A stretch of DNA of 64,000 nucleotides from Clostridiales bacterium (lineage in GTDB: Bacteria > Bacillota > Clostridia > Lachnospirales > JAQSXR01): positions 372,001 to 436,000 of the forward strand of contig JAQSXR010000003.1 in assembly GCA_029256575.1 (NCBI GenBank), written 5' to 3'. The translations under genes and the position numbers were made by a program. The notes beneath the pieces are model-generated. The model did no database searches and had not been told where the DNA came from. It was given only the letters and a program-made list of their open reading frames with translations. Positions within the stretch are counted from its first letter, which is position 1, and each line of letters starts with the position of its first letter. Shown one piece after another: positions 36,234 through 43,007 of this stretch.

Positions 36234-36399
36234 TCAATACCCTCTCATTCTTATCACAATCATTATTCCTAATTGTACCATAATTAATTCTATATTCATA
36301 TCAAATACAACTTACATAATATTATCAAATTTGAGTTAATATTTTCTTTACAAGTAATGTCTATTATACATTGAGATTACCTTTTCGAATATTTACTTA

Positions 36400-36516
36400 A
36401 TGAAAAAAAGGAATACACCGGGGAGGTTTGCATTCCTTTTTATCCTTAGTATCTATTTTTAGAAATTAATCTATGTTAATGCTAAGAGTGAAGGGGGGAA
36501 ACTCTTAGCTTATTAA
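36400..36516 (+). repeat. 117-bp direct repeat, copy 1 (3' end of the kinase gene)
   Basis: Matches 38124-38240 at all but about four positions. It contains a terminator-like hairpin (AAAGGAAT/ATTCCTTT arms) and a GCTAAGAGT/ACTCTTAGC hairpin and covers the last codons and stop of the phosphotransferase gene. The other copy does the same for rubrerythrin. Confidence 0.9.
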
Positions 36517-37410
36517 TTTTTCACATTGCTCCTGCCATCTGTAAAGCCAATCAAGCTGTTTGTCAAGAAATGCTGCATCAACGCAGTTAATACCATGAAT
36601 TTCTATTATTGTCGCCTGTAAAGCGAAGTGGTACAAAGCAATCAGATTGTAAAATGCGTTAATTTCCTCCTGATTTAATGCACAATATTTTTGGTATTTC
36701 GGTAATAAACGTGCAAAAATCTTTCCTGACTTTTCATAGCCCGCATTGTCGTAATCAAAATAATTCGTCCTATTACAGATTAATACGAGGTCGTATAACG
36801 GAAAACCTTCACAAGAAGTATCAAAATCCAGTACATATAATTTACCATCCGGAGATTTGTGTATATTGCCGCTATACATATCGCCGTGACAGTATCCGCG
36901 CGGCAAATCTTTAATTTTATCCCAAAGTGCGTTGCCGTATTCCTCAAATTCACCTATTTTCTCGTATTGTTTTTTACGAAGAATATCAATATATCGGCCA
37001 ATAAAAAAGTGCTTGTCCCTTTTGATTAGTTCGTTTGTATAACCTTTCATCGTGGAATGTAGTTGTCCTAGCAACTCACCGATAGCTTCTGCATCCAGTT
37101 CCAGCTCGGACTCTACACCTTCTATATATTCATATAGAACATATAAATAATTTTCACCGTCTTGATTTTCCTGAATATATGGCTTACTGTCCTTCGTAAA
37201 AACGACATGTGGAACGGGAAACCCCTTCTCCTGTAAAAACACCTGAATCTCGACGGCGTTAATCGCAGTATCATAAAATGCTGGCTTTATAACACGCAGA
37301 AAATATTTTTTATTACCAGAACTGGCGATATAAGCCATGCTTCCGCCTTCACGCATCAGTTCAAAGCTGTCAAAACGCATAGGATAATTTCTATTTATCA
37401 GCTCATTCAT
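36505..37410 (-). CDS. APH-family phosphotransferase (homoserine kinase type II/aminoglycoside kinase fold)
   Basis: 301 aa kinase-like protein. Brenner motif YCHGDMYSGNIH (HGDxxxxN) near residue 197 and VLDFDTSCEG (metal-binding Asp) near 215 are intact, with the N-lobe lysine in KYFLRVIKPAF. The family phosphorylates small alcohols such as aminoglycosides, choline or homoserine; substrate unknown. Its codons are visibly richer in G and C (for example around 37200-37390) than the neighbours, and it lies between two 117-bp direct repeats, so it looks acquired. GGAGG precedes the ATG. Confidence 0.85.
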   Translation of the reverse strand: MNELINRNYPMRFDSFELMREGGSMAYIASSGNKKYFLRVIKPAFYDTAINAVEIQVFLQEKGFPVPHVVFTKDSKPYIQENQDGENYLYVLYEYIEGVESELELDAEAIGELLGQLHSTMKGYTNELIKRDKHFFIGRYIDILRKKQYEKIGEFEEYGNALWDKIKDLPRGYCHGDMYSGNIHKSPDGKLYVLDFDTSCEGFPLYDLVLICNRTNYFDYDNAGYEKSGKIFARLLPKYQKYCALNQEEINAFYNLIALYHFALQATIIEIHGINCVDAAFLDKQLDWLYRWQEQCEKLIS

Positions 37411-38031
37411 ATTAAGTCCTCCATTTCAATCTTAAATCCCATTCTATTTGGTGGTCAGGTAATTCAACAACACCTCGTTTTAATCCAATCATTGGTTAAC
37501 CTCATTTCTGTTTTCATCACCTATGGACATATAAAATTTTCTTCCTCAATAAAAAATTCAACATTAGTACAACTGATTTAAGGCCGTATGCCATTTTATT
37601 ACAAATATAACATACTGAATATGATATATCAACACTTCTGATAATGGCTTATATGAATTTTCATAAACAAAAAAAATCCCGCTGATAAAACTTTACCAGT
37701 CTGTAAAACACGTGGGATGTTTCCCTTGATACACTTTTTTACCCCTCATTTTTAGCAAGTCTCCCACGAGTTTTCCCTTGAGTTTGATAAAAAACCGCAA
37801 AAACATTAACCTCTATGGCGGTTACCTTCGTTCCTCAATCCATGTACCATCAATCATGCATTGAAACTGGGAATAATTTCGTGGGCAATACCCACGAGAA
37901 TTCCCTTGAGTTTTAGATACTATAATAAAGCATTTTGAGTTTGAGTTACAACACCGCCAGCCACCTTTTGGTGGTTGGCGGTGTTGCTTTATTAATCTTT
38001 GTAGTTGTTTTGAATATTCTTCATAATTTCC
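37411..38031. other. Gene-free region with repeated motifs and a hairpin, probable mobile-element debris
   Basis: Contains two copies of a motif reading CCCACGAG, two variable bases, TTCCCTTGAGTTT (about 37766-37789 and 37890-37913), a third partial copy (CGTGGGATGTTTCCCTTGATA, about 37711), and a 16-bp hairpin AACACCGCCAGCCACC/GGTGGTTGGCGGTGTT (37950-37985). Minus-strand frames give the fragment YCPRNYSQFQCMIDGTWIEE, followed by a stop. No intact gene. Composition resembles integrated-element ends rather than host intergenic DNA. Confidence 0.5.
37950..37985. terminator. Strong GC-rich hairpin, possible terminator of a lost element
   Basis: 16-bp stem with one wobble and a TTTT loop. Neither flank has a clean T run (GCTTTATTAATC on the plus side), so direction and function are uncertain; no nearby gene obviously uses it. 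Confidence 0.45.
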
Positions 38032-38032
38032 A

Positions 38033-38085
38033 TACAATGGGGACGGTTCTTTTTGTATCACTTTGATACAATGGGGACGGTGCTA
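38033..38085 (+). repeat. REP-like element, locus 6
   Basis: Two GGGGACGG units 34 bp apart, identical in core to locus 5 and, like it, joined at GGTGCTAAAT to an alanyl-tRNA synthetase 3' end. Confidence 0.85.
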
Positions 38086-38123
38086 AATACTTGCCTTAAT
38101 TTTTTGTACTCCTGAAGATGAAC
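38083..38123 (-). pseudogene. Fragment of an alanyl-tRNA synthetase 3' end
   Basis: Minus-strand translation gives SSGVQKIKASI and a TAG stop, against [11 protein letters not shown] and TAG at the end of the gene at 32866. The join to the REP element is the same in both. Several substitutions separate the copies, so this is an old duplicate or the stub of a second synthetase gene. It breaks off at the boundary of the 117-bp repeat. Confidence 0.75.
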
Positions 38124-38240
38124 ATGAAAAAAAGGAATACACCGGGGAGGTTTGTATTCCTTTTTATCCTTAGTATCTATTTTTAGAAATTAATCTATGT
38201 TAATGCTAAGAGTGAGGGGGGGAGACTCTTAGCTTACTAA
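38124..38240 (+). repeat. 117-bp direct repeat, copy 2 (3' end of rubrerythrin)
   Basis: Near-identical to 36400-36516. Holds the terminator-like hairpin of the rubrerythrin transcript and its stop codon. The two copies bracket about 1.6 kb carrying the phosphotransferase, element debris, REP locus 6 and the synthetase fragment. Confidence 0.9.
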
Positions 38241-38785
38241 GCGTTAAAATATCTCTTTAATAATCCAGCAAATCCACAACCGTGTCTTGCTTCGTCTTTT
38301 GCCATTTCATGAACGGTATCATGTATTGCATCTAAGTTCAATTGTTTTGCTCTTGTAGCGATTTCCTTCTTACCAGCACAAGCACCATTCTCTGCAGCTA
38401 CTCGTAATTCAAGGTTTTTCTTAGTAGAGTTTGTTACAACTTCACCTAGTAATTCAGCAAATTTTGCAGCATGTTCAGCTTCTTCAAATGCATATTTGGT
38501 AAATGCAGCAGATATTTCTGGATAACCTTCTCTATCAGCAACTCTTGCCATTGCAAGATACATTCCAACTTCCATACATTCACCAGAAAAGTTTTGTCTC
38601 AAGCCTTCTAATATCTCTGGATCACAATCCTTAGCCACACCTACAACGTGTTGATCTGCCCAAGATAGACCTACCGTAGATTGTTCACTAAATTTTGAAG
38701 CTGGAGCTTTACATAATGGACAAGCTTCTGGAGCACTGTCTCCTTCGTGAACATAACCACATACTGAACAAATATATTTTTTCAT
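38237..38785 (-). CDS. Rubrerythrin with N-terminal rubredoxin domain (reverse rubrerythrin)
   Basis: 182 aa from the ATG at 38785 with ATAGGAGG upstream; the longer frame to 38830 runs into REP sequence. Residues 1-36 are a rubredoxin-type FeS4 site ([10 protein letters not shown] and CPLCKAPAS). Residues 45-182 form a diiron ferritin-like domain with [18 protein letters not shown] and MAKDEARHG. Rubredoxin-first order is the reverse-rubrerythrin type known as a peroxide and oxygen reductase in clostridia. Its leader carries four tandem REP-like units and its tail a 117-bp repeat. Confidence 0.92.
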   Translation of the reverse strand: MKKYICSVCGYVHEGDSAPEACPLCKAPASKFSEQSTVGLSWADQHVVGVAKDCDPEILEGLRQNFSGECMEVGMYLAMARVADREGYPEISAAFTKYAFEEAEHAAKFAELLGEVVTNSTKKNLELRVAAENGACAGKKEIATRAKQLNLDAIHDTVHEMAKDEARHGCGFAGLLKRYFNA

Positions 38786-38801
38786 TTTTTGTTTCCTCCT
38801 A

Positions 38802-38926
38802 TACAATAAGAACCGTCCCCTCTGTATCACTTTAATACAATAAGAACCGTCCCCATTGTATCACTTTGATACAAAAAGAACCGTCCCCATTGTATCACTT
38901 TGATACAAAAAGAACCGTCCCCATTG
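38802..38926 (-). repeat. REP-like element, locus 7 (four tandem units)
   Basis: Four ACCGTCCCC motifs at exact 34-bp spacing (38813, 38847, 38881, 38915) with three TGTATCA/TGATACA-type dyads. It fills the gap between xerD and rubrerythrin and ends about 15 nt before the rubrerythrin ATG, overlapping its 5' leader. Confidence 0.88.
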
Positions 38927-38937
38927 TTCGTTTTTAG

Positions 38938-39822
38938 TTAAGCCCTTGGATGCGCTTTGTCATATACTTCTTTTATTTTATTATTGTTCATCTTTGCATA
39001 TACTTGAGTGGTTGAGATATCCGAATGCCCTAGCATTTCTTGCAACGATCTTAGATCGGCTCCATTTTCTATCATATGTATTGCGAAGGAGTGTCTAAAT
39101 ATATGTGGTGTTATCTTTTTACCAATCTTTGCTTTGTTTGCGTAATATTTTATTATCTTCCAGAAACCTTGTCTACTTAGATGCTCTCCGGTTATATTCA
39201 CAAACAGTAATGTTTCATCTGGGTTTGCTAGCATCTGCGGTCGTGCATCTTTTAGGTAGGTTGTTAGTGCTCTTTTAGCTGCGTTTCCAATCGGAATTGC
39301 TCTATCGTGAGTTCCATCATCACATTTTATGTATCCTACTTCTAGATTTACATCTTTGCAGCTTAATTTAATCAGCTCTGATACTCTTACACCGGTAGCA
39401 TATAGGAGTTCTAGCATTGCCAAATCTCTTATCCCCTTTAAGGAGATTACATCTGGTTGTTTGAGCAAAACGTCTATTTCTTGCAAGGATAAATATTCTG
39501 GTTGTTTACGCTCTAATTTTGGGGACTTTAGTGCTGCTGCTGGATTCATGTCTATTTGCCTCTTCTCGGATAAAAAAGCAAACAACGCTCGTATTGAAGC
39601 TACTGTTCTTGATATTGTCGAGGAAGCCTTCCCCTCATTTTCAAGCATAAGTATATACGAATTTAATGACGTTTCATTGACCTTCTTTACTTGCGTAATT
39701 CCTCTACCTTCTAAGTATTCCATAAATCTTTCTAGATCTCTTCTATAAGATAAAACAGAATTTGTTGATGCACCTTTTACATTACTAAAATAATCTAGGA
39801 ATTGATTTAAAGCTTCTTGCAT
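38938..39822 (-). CDS. xerD: XerD-type tyrosine recombinase
   Basis: 294 aa from the ATG at 39822 with AGAGGGGG upstream; the longer frame to 39846 lacks a ribosome site. N-terminal SAM-like core-binding domain (residues 1-90) and catalytic domain with Arg in YATGVRVSEL, HIFRHSFAIH (HxxR), LGHSDISTTQVYAKM (His, nucleophile Tyr). The beta-hairpin lysine of XerC/D (GKGNKER in E. coli) aligns to DDGTHDR, so the usual lysine is missing. Resolves chromosome dimers at dif; the adjacency to spoIIM and NUDIX genes is the normal clostridial chromosomal context, not that of a mobile integrase. Confidence 0.88.
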   Translation of the reverse strand: MQEALNQFLDYFSNVKGASTNSVLSYRRDLERFMEYLEGRGITQVKKVNETSLNSYILMLENEGKASSTISRTVASIRALFAFLSEKRQIDMNPAAALKSPKLERKQPEYLSLQEIDVLLKQPDVISLKGIRDLAMLELLYATGVRVSELIKLSCKDVNLEVGYIKCDDGTHDRAIPIGNAAKRALTTYLKDARPQMLANPDETLLFVNITGEHLSRQGFWKIIKYYANKAKIGKKITPHIFRHSFAIHMIENGADLRSLQEMLGHSDISTTQVYAKMNNNKIKEVYDKAHPRA

Positions 39823-39956
39823 TATAATTCCCCCTCTTAATCGCATGTATGTTGCATATTAAATTAACCCAATGTTAATATTATAATAAATTTCGTCAAT
39901 AAAATCAAATATTTTTTATAAAGTGACATTTCGCACGTAATTTAGCATCTTTTAAA

Positions 39957-40592
39957 CTATATTAACTTTTTAATAGAGAACATTACCCATTTTGGATTAA
40001 CAAACGTTTCTAATAAGCAACCTAGTACAACTATAAATAATACTATAAAAAAGATAAGAACGTATTCTATTAACATTTGCTTTTTCGTAACTTTATCTAC
40101 ACTTCTTCCTCCAAGTTTATTAAAGTACAGTTTCTTAGAAACACCAAGCGAAGTATTCATCAAATAAACGATTGCTGGTGTATATAATATATATTGTGGT
40201 AACAAGAAGATCATTCCTATTACAATACCAAGCATTCCATAACTCATTGTGCTAATTGACAATATAAAGCCTAATGAAAAACCATAGTATGCTGCAAATC
40301 CAAACACAACTGGAATTGATAAAAATGTTAAACCAAGCACCCAAACAATTGTTACTATTTTTATTCTGTTAAACAGAACTGAACTTAGTAATGCAACATA
40401 ATCAATGTTTATTACTTCGTACTTTTCATAAAAATAATTATTAATATTTTGAATCTCCTTCAGCTTAGCATTGTCCATTAAATTGGCGTACAGCGTCCCC
40501 GTTATTAAGCCAATAACAAATACAATTAAGATCAACTTATATGTACTGATTTGAATATTTATTTTGGGAAACCTATTTTTTATTCGATTCAT
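39957..40592 (-). CDS. spoIIM: Stage II sporulation protein M
   Basis: 211 aa from the ATG at 40592 with AAGGAGAC upstream. Five hydrophobic segments; GLITGTLYANLM after the first, FGFAAYYGFSLGFIL in the middle, and LPQYILYTPAIVYL are characteristic. SpoIIM is a membrane part of the DMP peptidoglycan-remodelling complex (with SpoIID and SpoIIP) that drives engulfment. It follows the NUDIX gene on the same strand, the usual order in clostridia, and marks the organism as a spore former. Confidence 0.93.
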   Translation of the reverse strand: MNRIKNRFPKINIQISTYKLILIVFVIGLITGTLYANLMDNAKLKEIQNINNYFYEKYEVINIDYVALLSSVLFNRIKIVTIVWVLGLTFLSIPVVFGFAAYYGFSLGFILSISTMSYGMLGIVIGMIFLLPQYILYTPAIVYLMNTSLGVSKKLYFNKLGGRSVDKVTKKQMLIEYVLIFFIVLFIVVLGCLLETFVNPKWVMFSIKKLI

Positions 40593-40653
40593 ACTTGTCT
40601 CCTTCGCATACCGTGATACAAGATTATATTCAAGAATAAAAAAAATATGCCGC

Positions 40654-41109
40654 CTAATCATAGGGGCATACTATATTTTTACAGATTGTATTTATTTTTA
40701 TAGGCAAATATCGCTGTGATTCTTTCAGATTCGTAGCAACATAAACATAGATTTTTTCATTGCTATAACCTATTGCTGGATAAAAGTCTATTAAGAATTC
40801 TACGTCATCACTTGCATAGCCAGTTTCTTCTTCTAACTCTCTTCTAGCACATTCGTAAGGATCTTCACCCTCTTCAAGCTTACCCGCAGGAATTTCTAGC
40901 ATTTCTAAATCAGCCGCATTTCTATATTGTCTTACCATTATTATCTTGCCATCCGCATCAACAGGAATAATTGCAGATGCTCCATTGTGAATAATTAAAT
41001 CCCAATTTACTACTTTACCATCTGGGGTTTCTAAAAGATCTTGAACTAGGTTTACTACTCTGCCTTTATATATTTCTCTTCTACCTACACGCTTAAACTG
41101 AACCATCAT
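40654..41109 (-). CDS. NUDIX hydrolase (ADP-ribose pyrophosphatase type), C-terminus altered by deletion and frameshift
   Basis: 151 aa against about 175-185 for the family. The NUDIX box GKLEEGEDPYECARRELEEE followed by TGY is complete. The frame runs normally to YVATNLKES and then ends in QRYLPIKINTICKNIVCPYD. In the next frame the same DNA reads TAIFAYKNKYNL and a stop, the expected family C-terminus, so about 35-40 codons appear lost with a frame change. The start overlaps the ribosome site region after proC (stop TAG, then ATGATG). May be a pseudogene or a still active short enzyme. Confidence 0.82.
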   Translation of the reverse strand: MMVQFKRVGRREIYKGRVVNLVQDLLETPDGKVVNWDLIIHNGASAIIPVDADGKIIMVRQYRNAADLEMLEIPAGKLEEGEDPYECARRELEEETGYASDDVEFLIDFYPAIGYSNEKIYVYVATNLKESQRYLPIKINTICKNIVCPYD

Positions 41110-41916
41110 CTACTTCCTTTCACCGACTGATACGCACTTGTCATAACAGCTATCTACTGCCTTAATAATCGAACTTCTAAAACCTGTTTCCTCTAAAGTT
41201 GCAACTGCTGCAATCGTAGTCCCACCAGGTGAACACACTTGATCTTTTAATTTACCAGGGTGTTCTTTGGTTTCTAATACCATCTTTGCTGACCCGAGTA
41301 CAGACTGTGCTGCTAAAGTATACGCTAAATCCCTTGGTATACCATATTTTACTGCTGCATCTGCTAATGCTTCTATAAAAATATAGACATATGCTGGTGA
41401 ACTACCTGATATTCCAACAACAGCATTCATTAATTTCTCATCAAGAATTACACTTTTGCCAAAAGAATTAAATATTCTTTCAATCGTATCTTTGTCTACG
41501 TTTGAATATTCATCATTTGAAAAACATAGTGCTGACATTCCCTCAGCAACCATTGCTGGAGTATTAGGCATTGCTCTAACGACTCTGATACTAGTTCCTA
41601 AAATGTTCTTAACATCGTTAATGCTGATTCCAGGCGCTATTGATATTATTATATGCTTTTGATCTACAAATTGCTTTAATTCTTCTAGTACAGCTTGATA
41701 CACCTGTGGTTTAACTGCTAATATGATATATTTTGATTCCTTTGCTAAATCAGCAACATTTTCCTTATACATGATACCTGTTTCTCTCGAAAATTGTTCC
41801 ATCATCTCAAGGCTAGCTTCCTTAAATAATACATTATCCTTACCAAATTCATTGATAATTCCTTTGGACATAGCACGTCCCATATTACCCATTCCAATAA
41901 AACCTATTTTGTTCAA
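41110..41916 (-). CDS. proC: Pyrroline-5-carboxylate reductase
   Basis: 268 aa from a TTG at 41916, which has GAGGTG 7 nt upstream; a GTG three codons earlier lies inside that site. NAD(P) motif IGFIGMGNMGRAMSKG, then AVKPQVYQAVL, VRAMPNTPAMV and the ProC signature PAYVYIFIEALADAAVKYG with CSPGGTTIAA. Last step of proline synthesis. It is followed immediately by the NUDIX gene. Confidence 0.93.
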   Translation of the reverse strand: MNKIGFIGMGNMGRAMSKGIINEFGKDNVLFKEASLEMMEQFSRETGIMYKENVADLAKESKYIILAVKPQVYQAVLEELKQFVDQKHIIISIAPGISINDVKNILGTSIRVVRAMPNTPAMVAEGMSALCFSNDEYSNVDKDTIERIFNSFGKSVILDEKLMNAVVGISGSSPAYVYIFIEALADAAVKYGIPRDLAYTLAAQSVLGSAKMVLETKEHPGKLKDQVCSPGGTTIAAVATLEETGFRSSIIKAVDSCYDKCVSVGERK

Positions 41917-42029
41917 ATTAGACACCTCACAATTTAATCAACGTTATACCGAGCATTATAACATAAAAAAAGACAAATAACTAATTAAATTTACGTAAAT
42001 TTTACTAAACTTAAAAGCACCTTTTAAGC

Positions 42030-43007
42030 TTATTTTTGTCGACTTTTATAAATCATATAGGTTGTTAACCCATCTTTAAATACTTCTGAATTTTCTGGTA
42101 AACCTATTTTTTCTAAGGAGGAACTGTTATCAACGAATTCCAAGTCTTCATAATTCATCTTCTCGATATATTTCATCAATGTAATTAAGGTCTCAGGTGA
42201 GTCAATATGATCATCACCTAAATCCTTCAGTCTTCTATAATCTTTTCCTTTAATTAAATCCTGAGTTTCCACATCTTTTGCAATAGCTTCGTTACTTCTT
42301 AAATAGTGTGAAAAATCGATGGATCCTAATACTAGCATAGTATTGTCCTTACTTATTTCAGTTAAAAAATCAGAAAGTATATCGATTTCTTCCAAAGTAA
42401 CATTTCCACCTAATAGTATCGGTATCACTTTTACTTGTGGCATGTACTTATTTATATAAGGAATTAAACTTGATATGGCATGATCTGCTTCCATTATTTC
42501 AGAGTTATTGTTTGCATTTATATTGGATAGCGATAGTAGATTATTTATGTTGTCCTTGTCCACTTCCATTGTCCCAAATGCTGTAGACCAATTTACGTCA
42601 CTGGTTACTATTTTAGAATTATATTTTACATGTTTGGGTCCAATAATGACTACCGTTTCTATGGTATCATTGGCAATCCCACTAATGAAACCAGCAATCA
42701 TATCAGATGCCACTAAGTGGTGAGGAATAATCCCCACCACCGTGTCATCTAATCCCTCATAATTTTGTTTTAAACGAATCGACTTAATAAAATCTTTCTC
42801 GTTATAAAAGAGGCAAGCTATCGTTCTATTATCATAGCTTTGTTGATTTTCTGTTTGACTGTCCTCCGTTGTTTGAGTAATATCCAAGTTCCCATCTACC
42901 ATCTGATCCGTATGATTCAACCCAAGTTTAAGATACAGACTAACCCCTGTAGCAATCATACAAACTAGTAATATGATAAACATTAATACACTTTTTTTTC
43001 TATTCAC
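42030..43007 (-). CDS. AmmeMemoRadiSam system protein B (Memo) family, membrane-anchored
   Basis: 325 aa with a GTG start inside the end of the preceding gene (8-nt overlap) and one N-terminal membrane segment, so the domain is probably outside the cell. Memo-family motifs: GIIPHHLVASDMIAGF, IIGPKHVKYNSKIVTSDVNW, DHAISSLIPYI, LGSIDFSHYLRSNEA, which keep the His and Asp residues thought to bind metal or copper in Memo proteins. The usual partners AmmeMemoRadiSam A and the radical SAM enzyme are not next to it; it is coupled instead to an alpha-2-macroglobulin-like protein. Role unknown. Confidence 0.82.
   Translation of the reverse strand: MNRKKSVLMFIILLVCMIATGVSLYLKLGLNHTDQMVDGNLDITQTTEDSQTENQQSYDNRTIACLFYNEKDFIKSIRLKQNYEGLDDTVVGIIPHHLVASDMIAGFISGIANDTIETVVIIGPKHVKYNSKIVTSDVNWSTAFGTMEVDKDNINNLLSLSNINANNNSEIMEADHAISSLIPYINKYMPQVKVIPILLGGNVTLEEIDILSDFLTEISKDNTMLVLGSIDFSHYLRSNEAIAKDVETQDLIKGKDYRRLKDLGDDHIDSPETLITLMKYIEKMNYEDLEFVDNSSSLEKIGLPENSEVFKDGLTTYMIYKSRQK

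Noticed and set aside
37822-38061. 79-codon frame before rubrerythrin
   Set aside because: It spans REP locus 6 and a GC-rich hairpin, so most of it is repeat sequence; at best its end is debris of a lost gene.
38802-38926. Regular 34-bp repeat array that could be taken for a CRISPR
   Set aside because: The whole unit repeats with no unique spacers, and the same unit recurs singly elsewhere; no cas genes are near.
38938-39822. Integrase of a mobile element
   Set aside because: Position beside spoIIM, NUDIX and proC is the conserved chromosomal setting of xerD, and no att or phage genes adjoin it.
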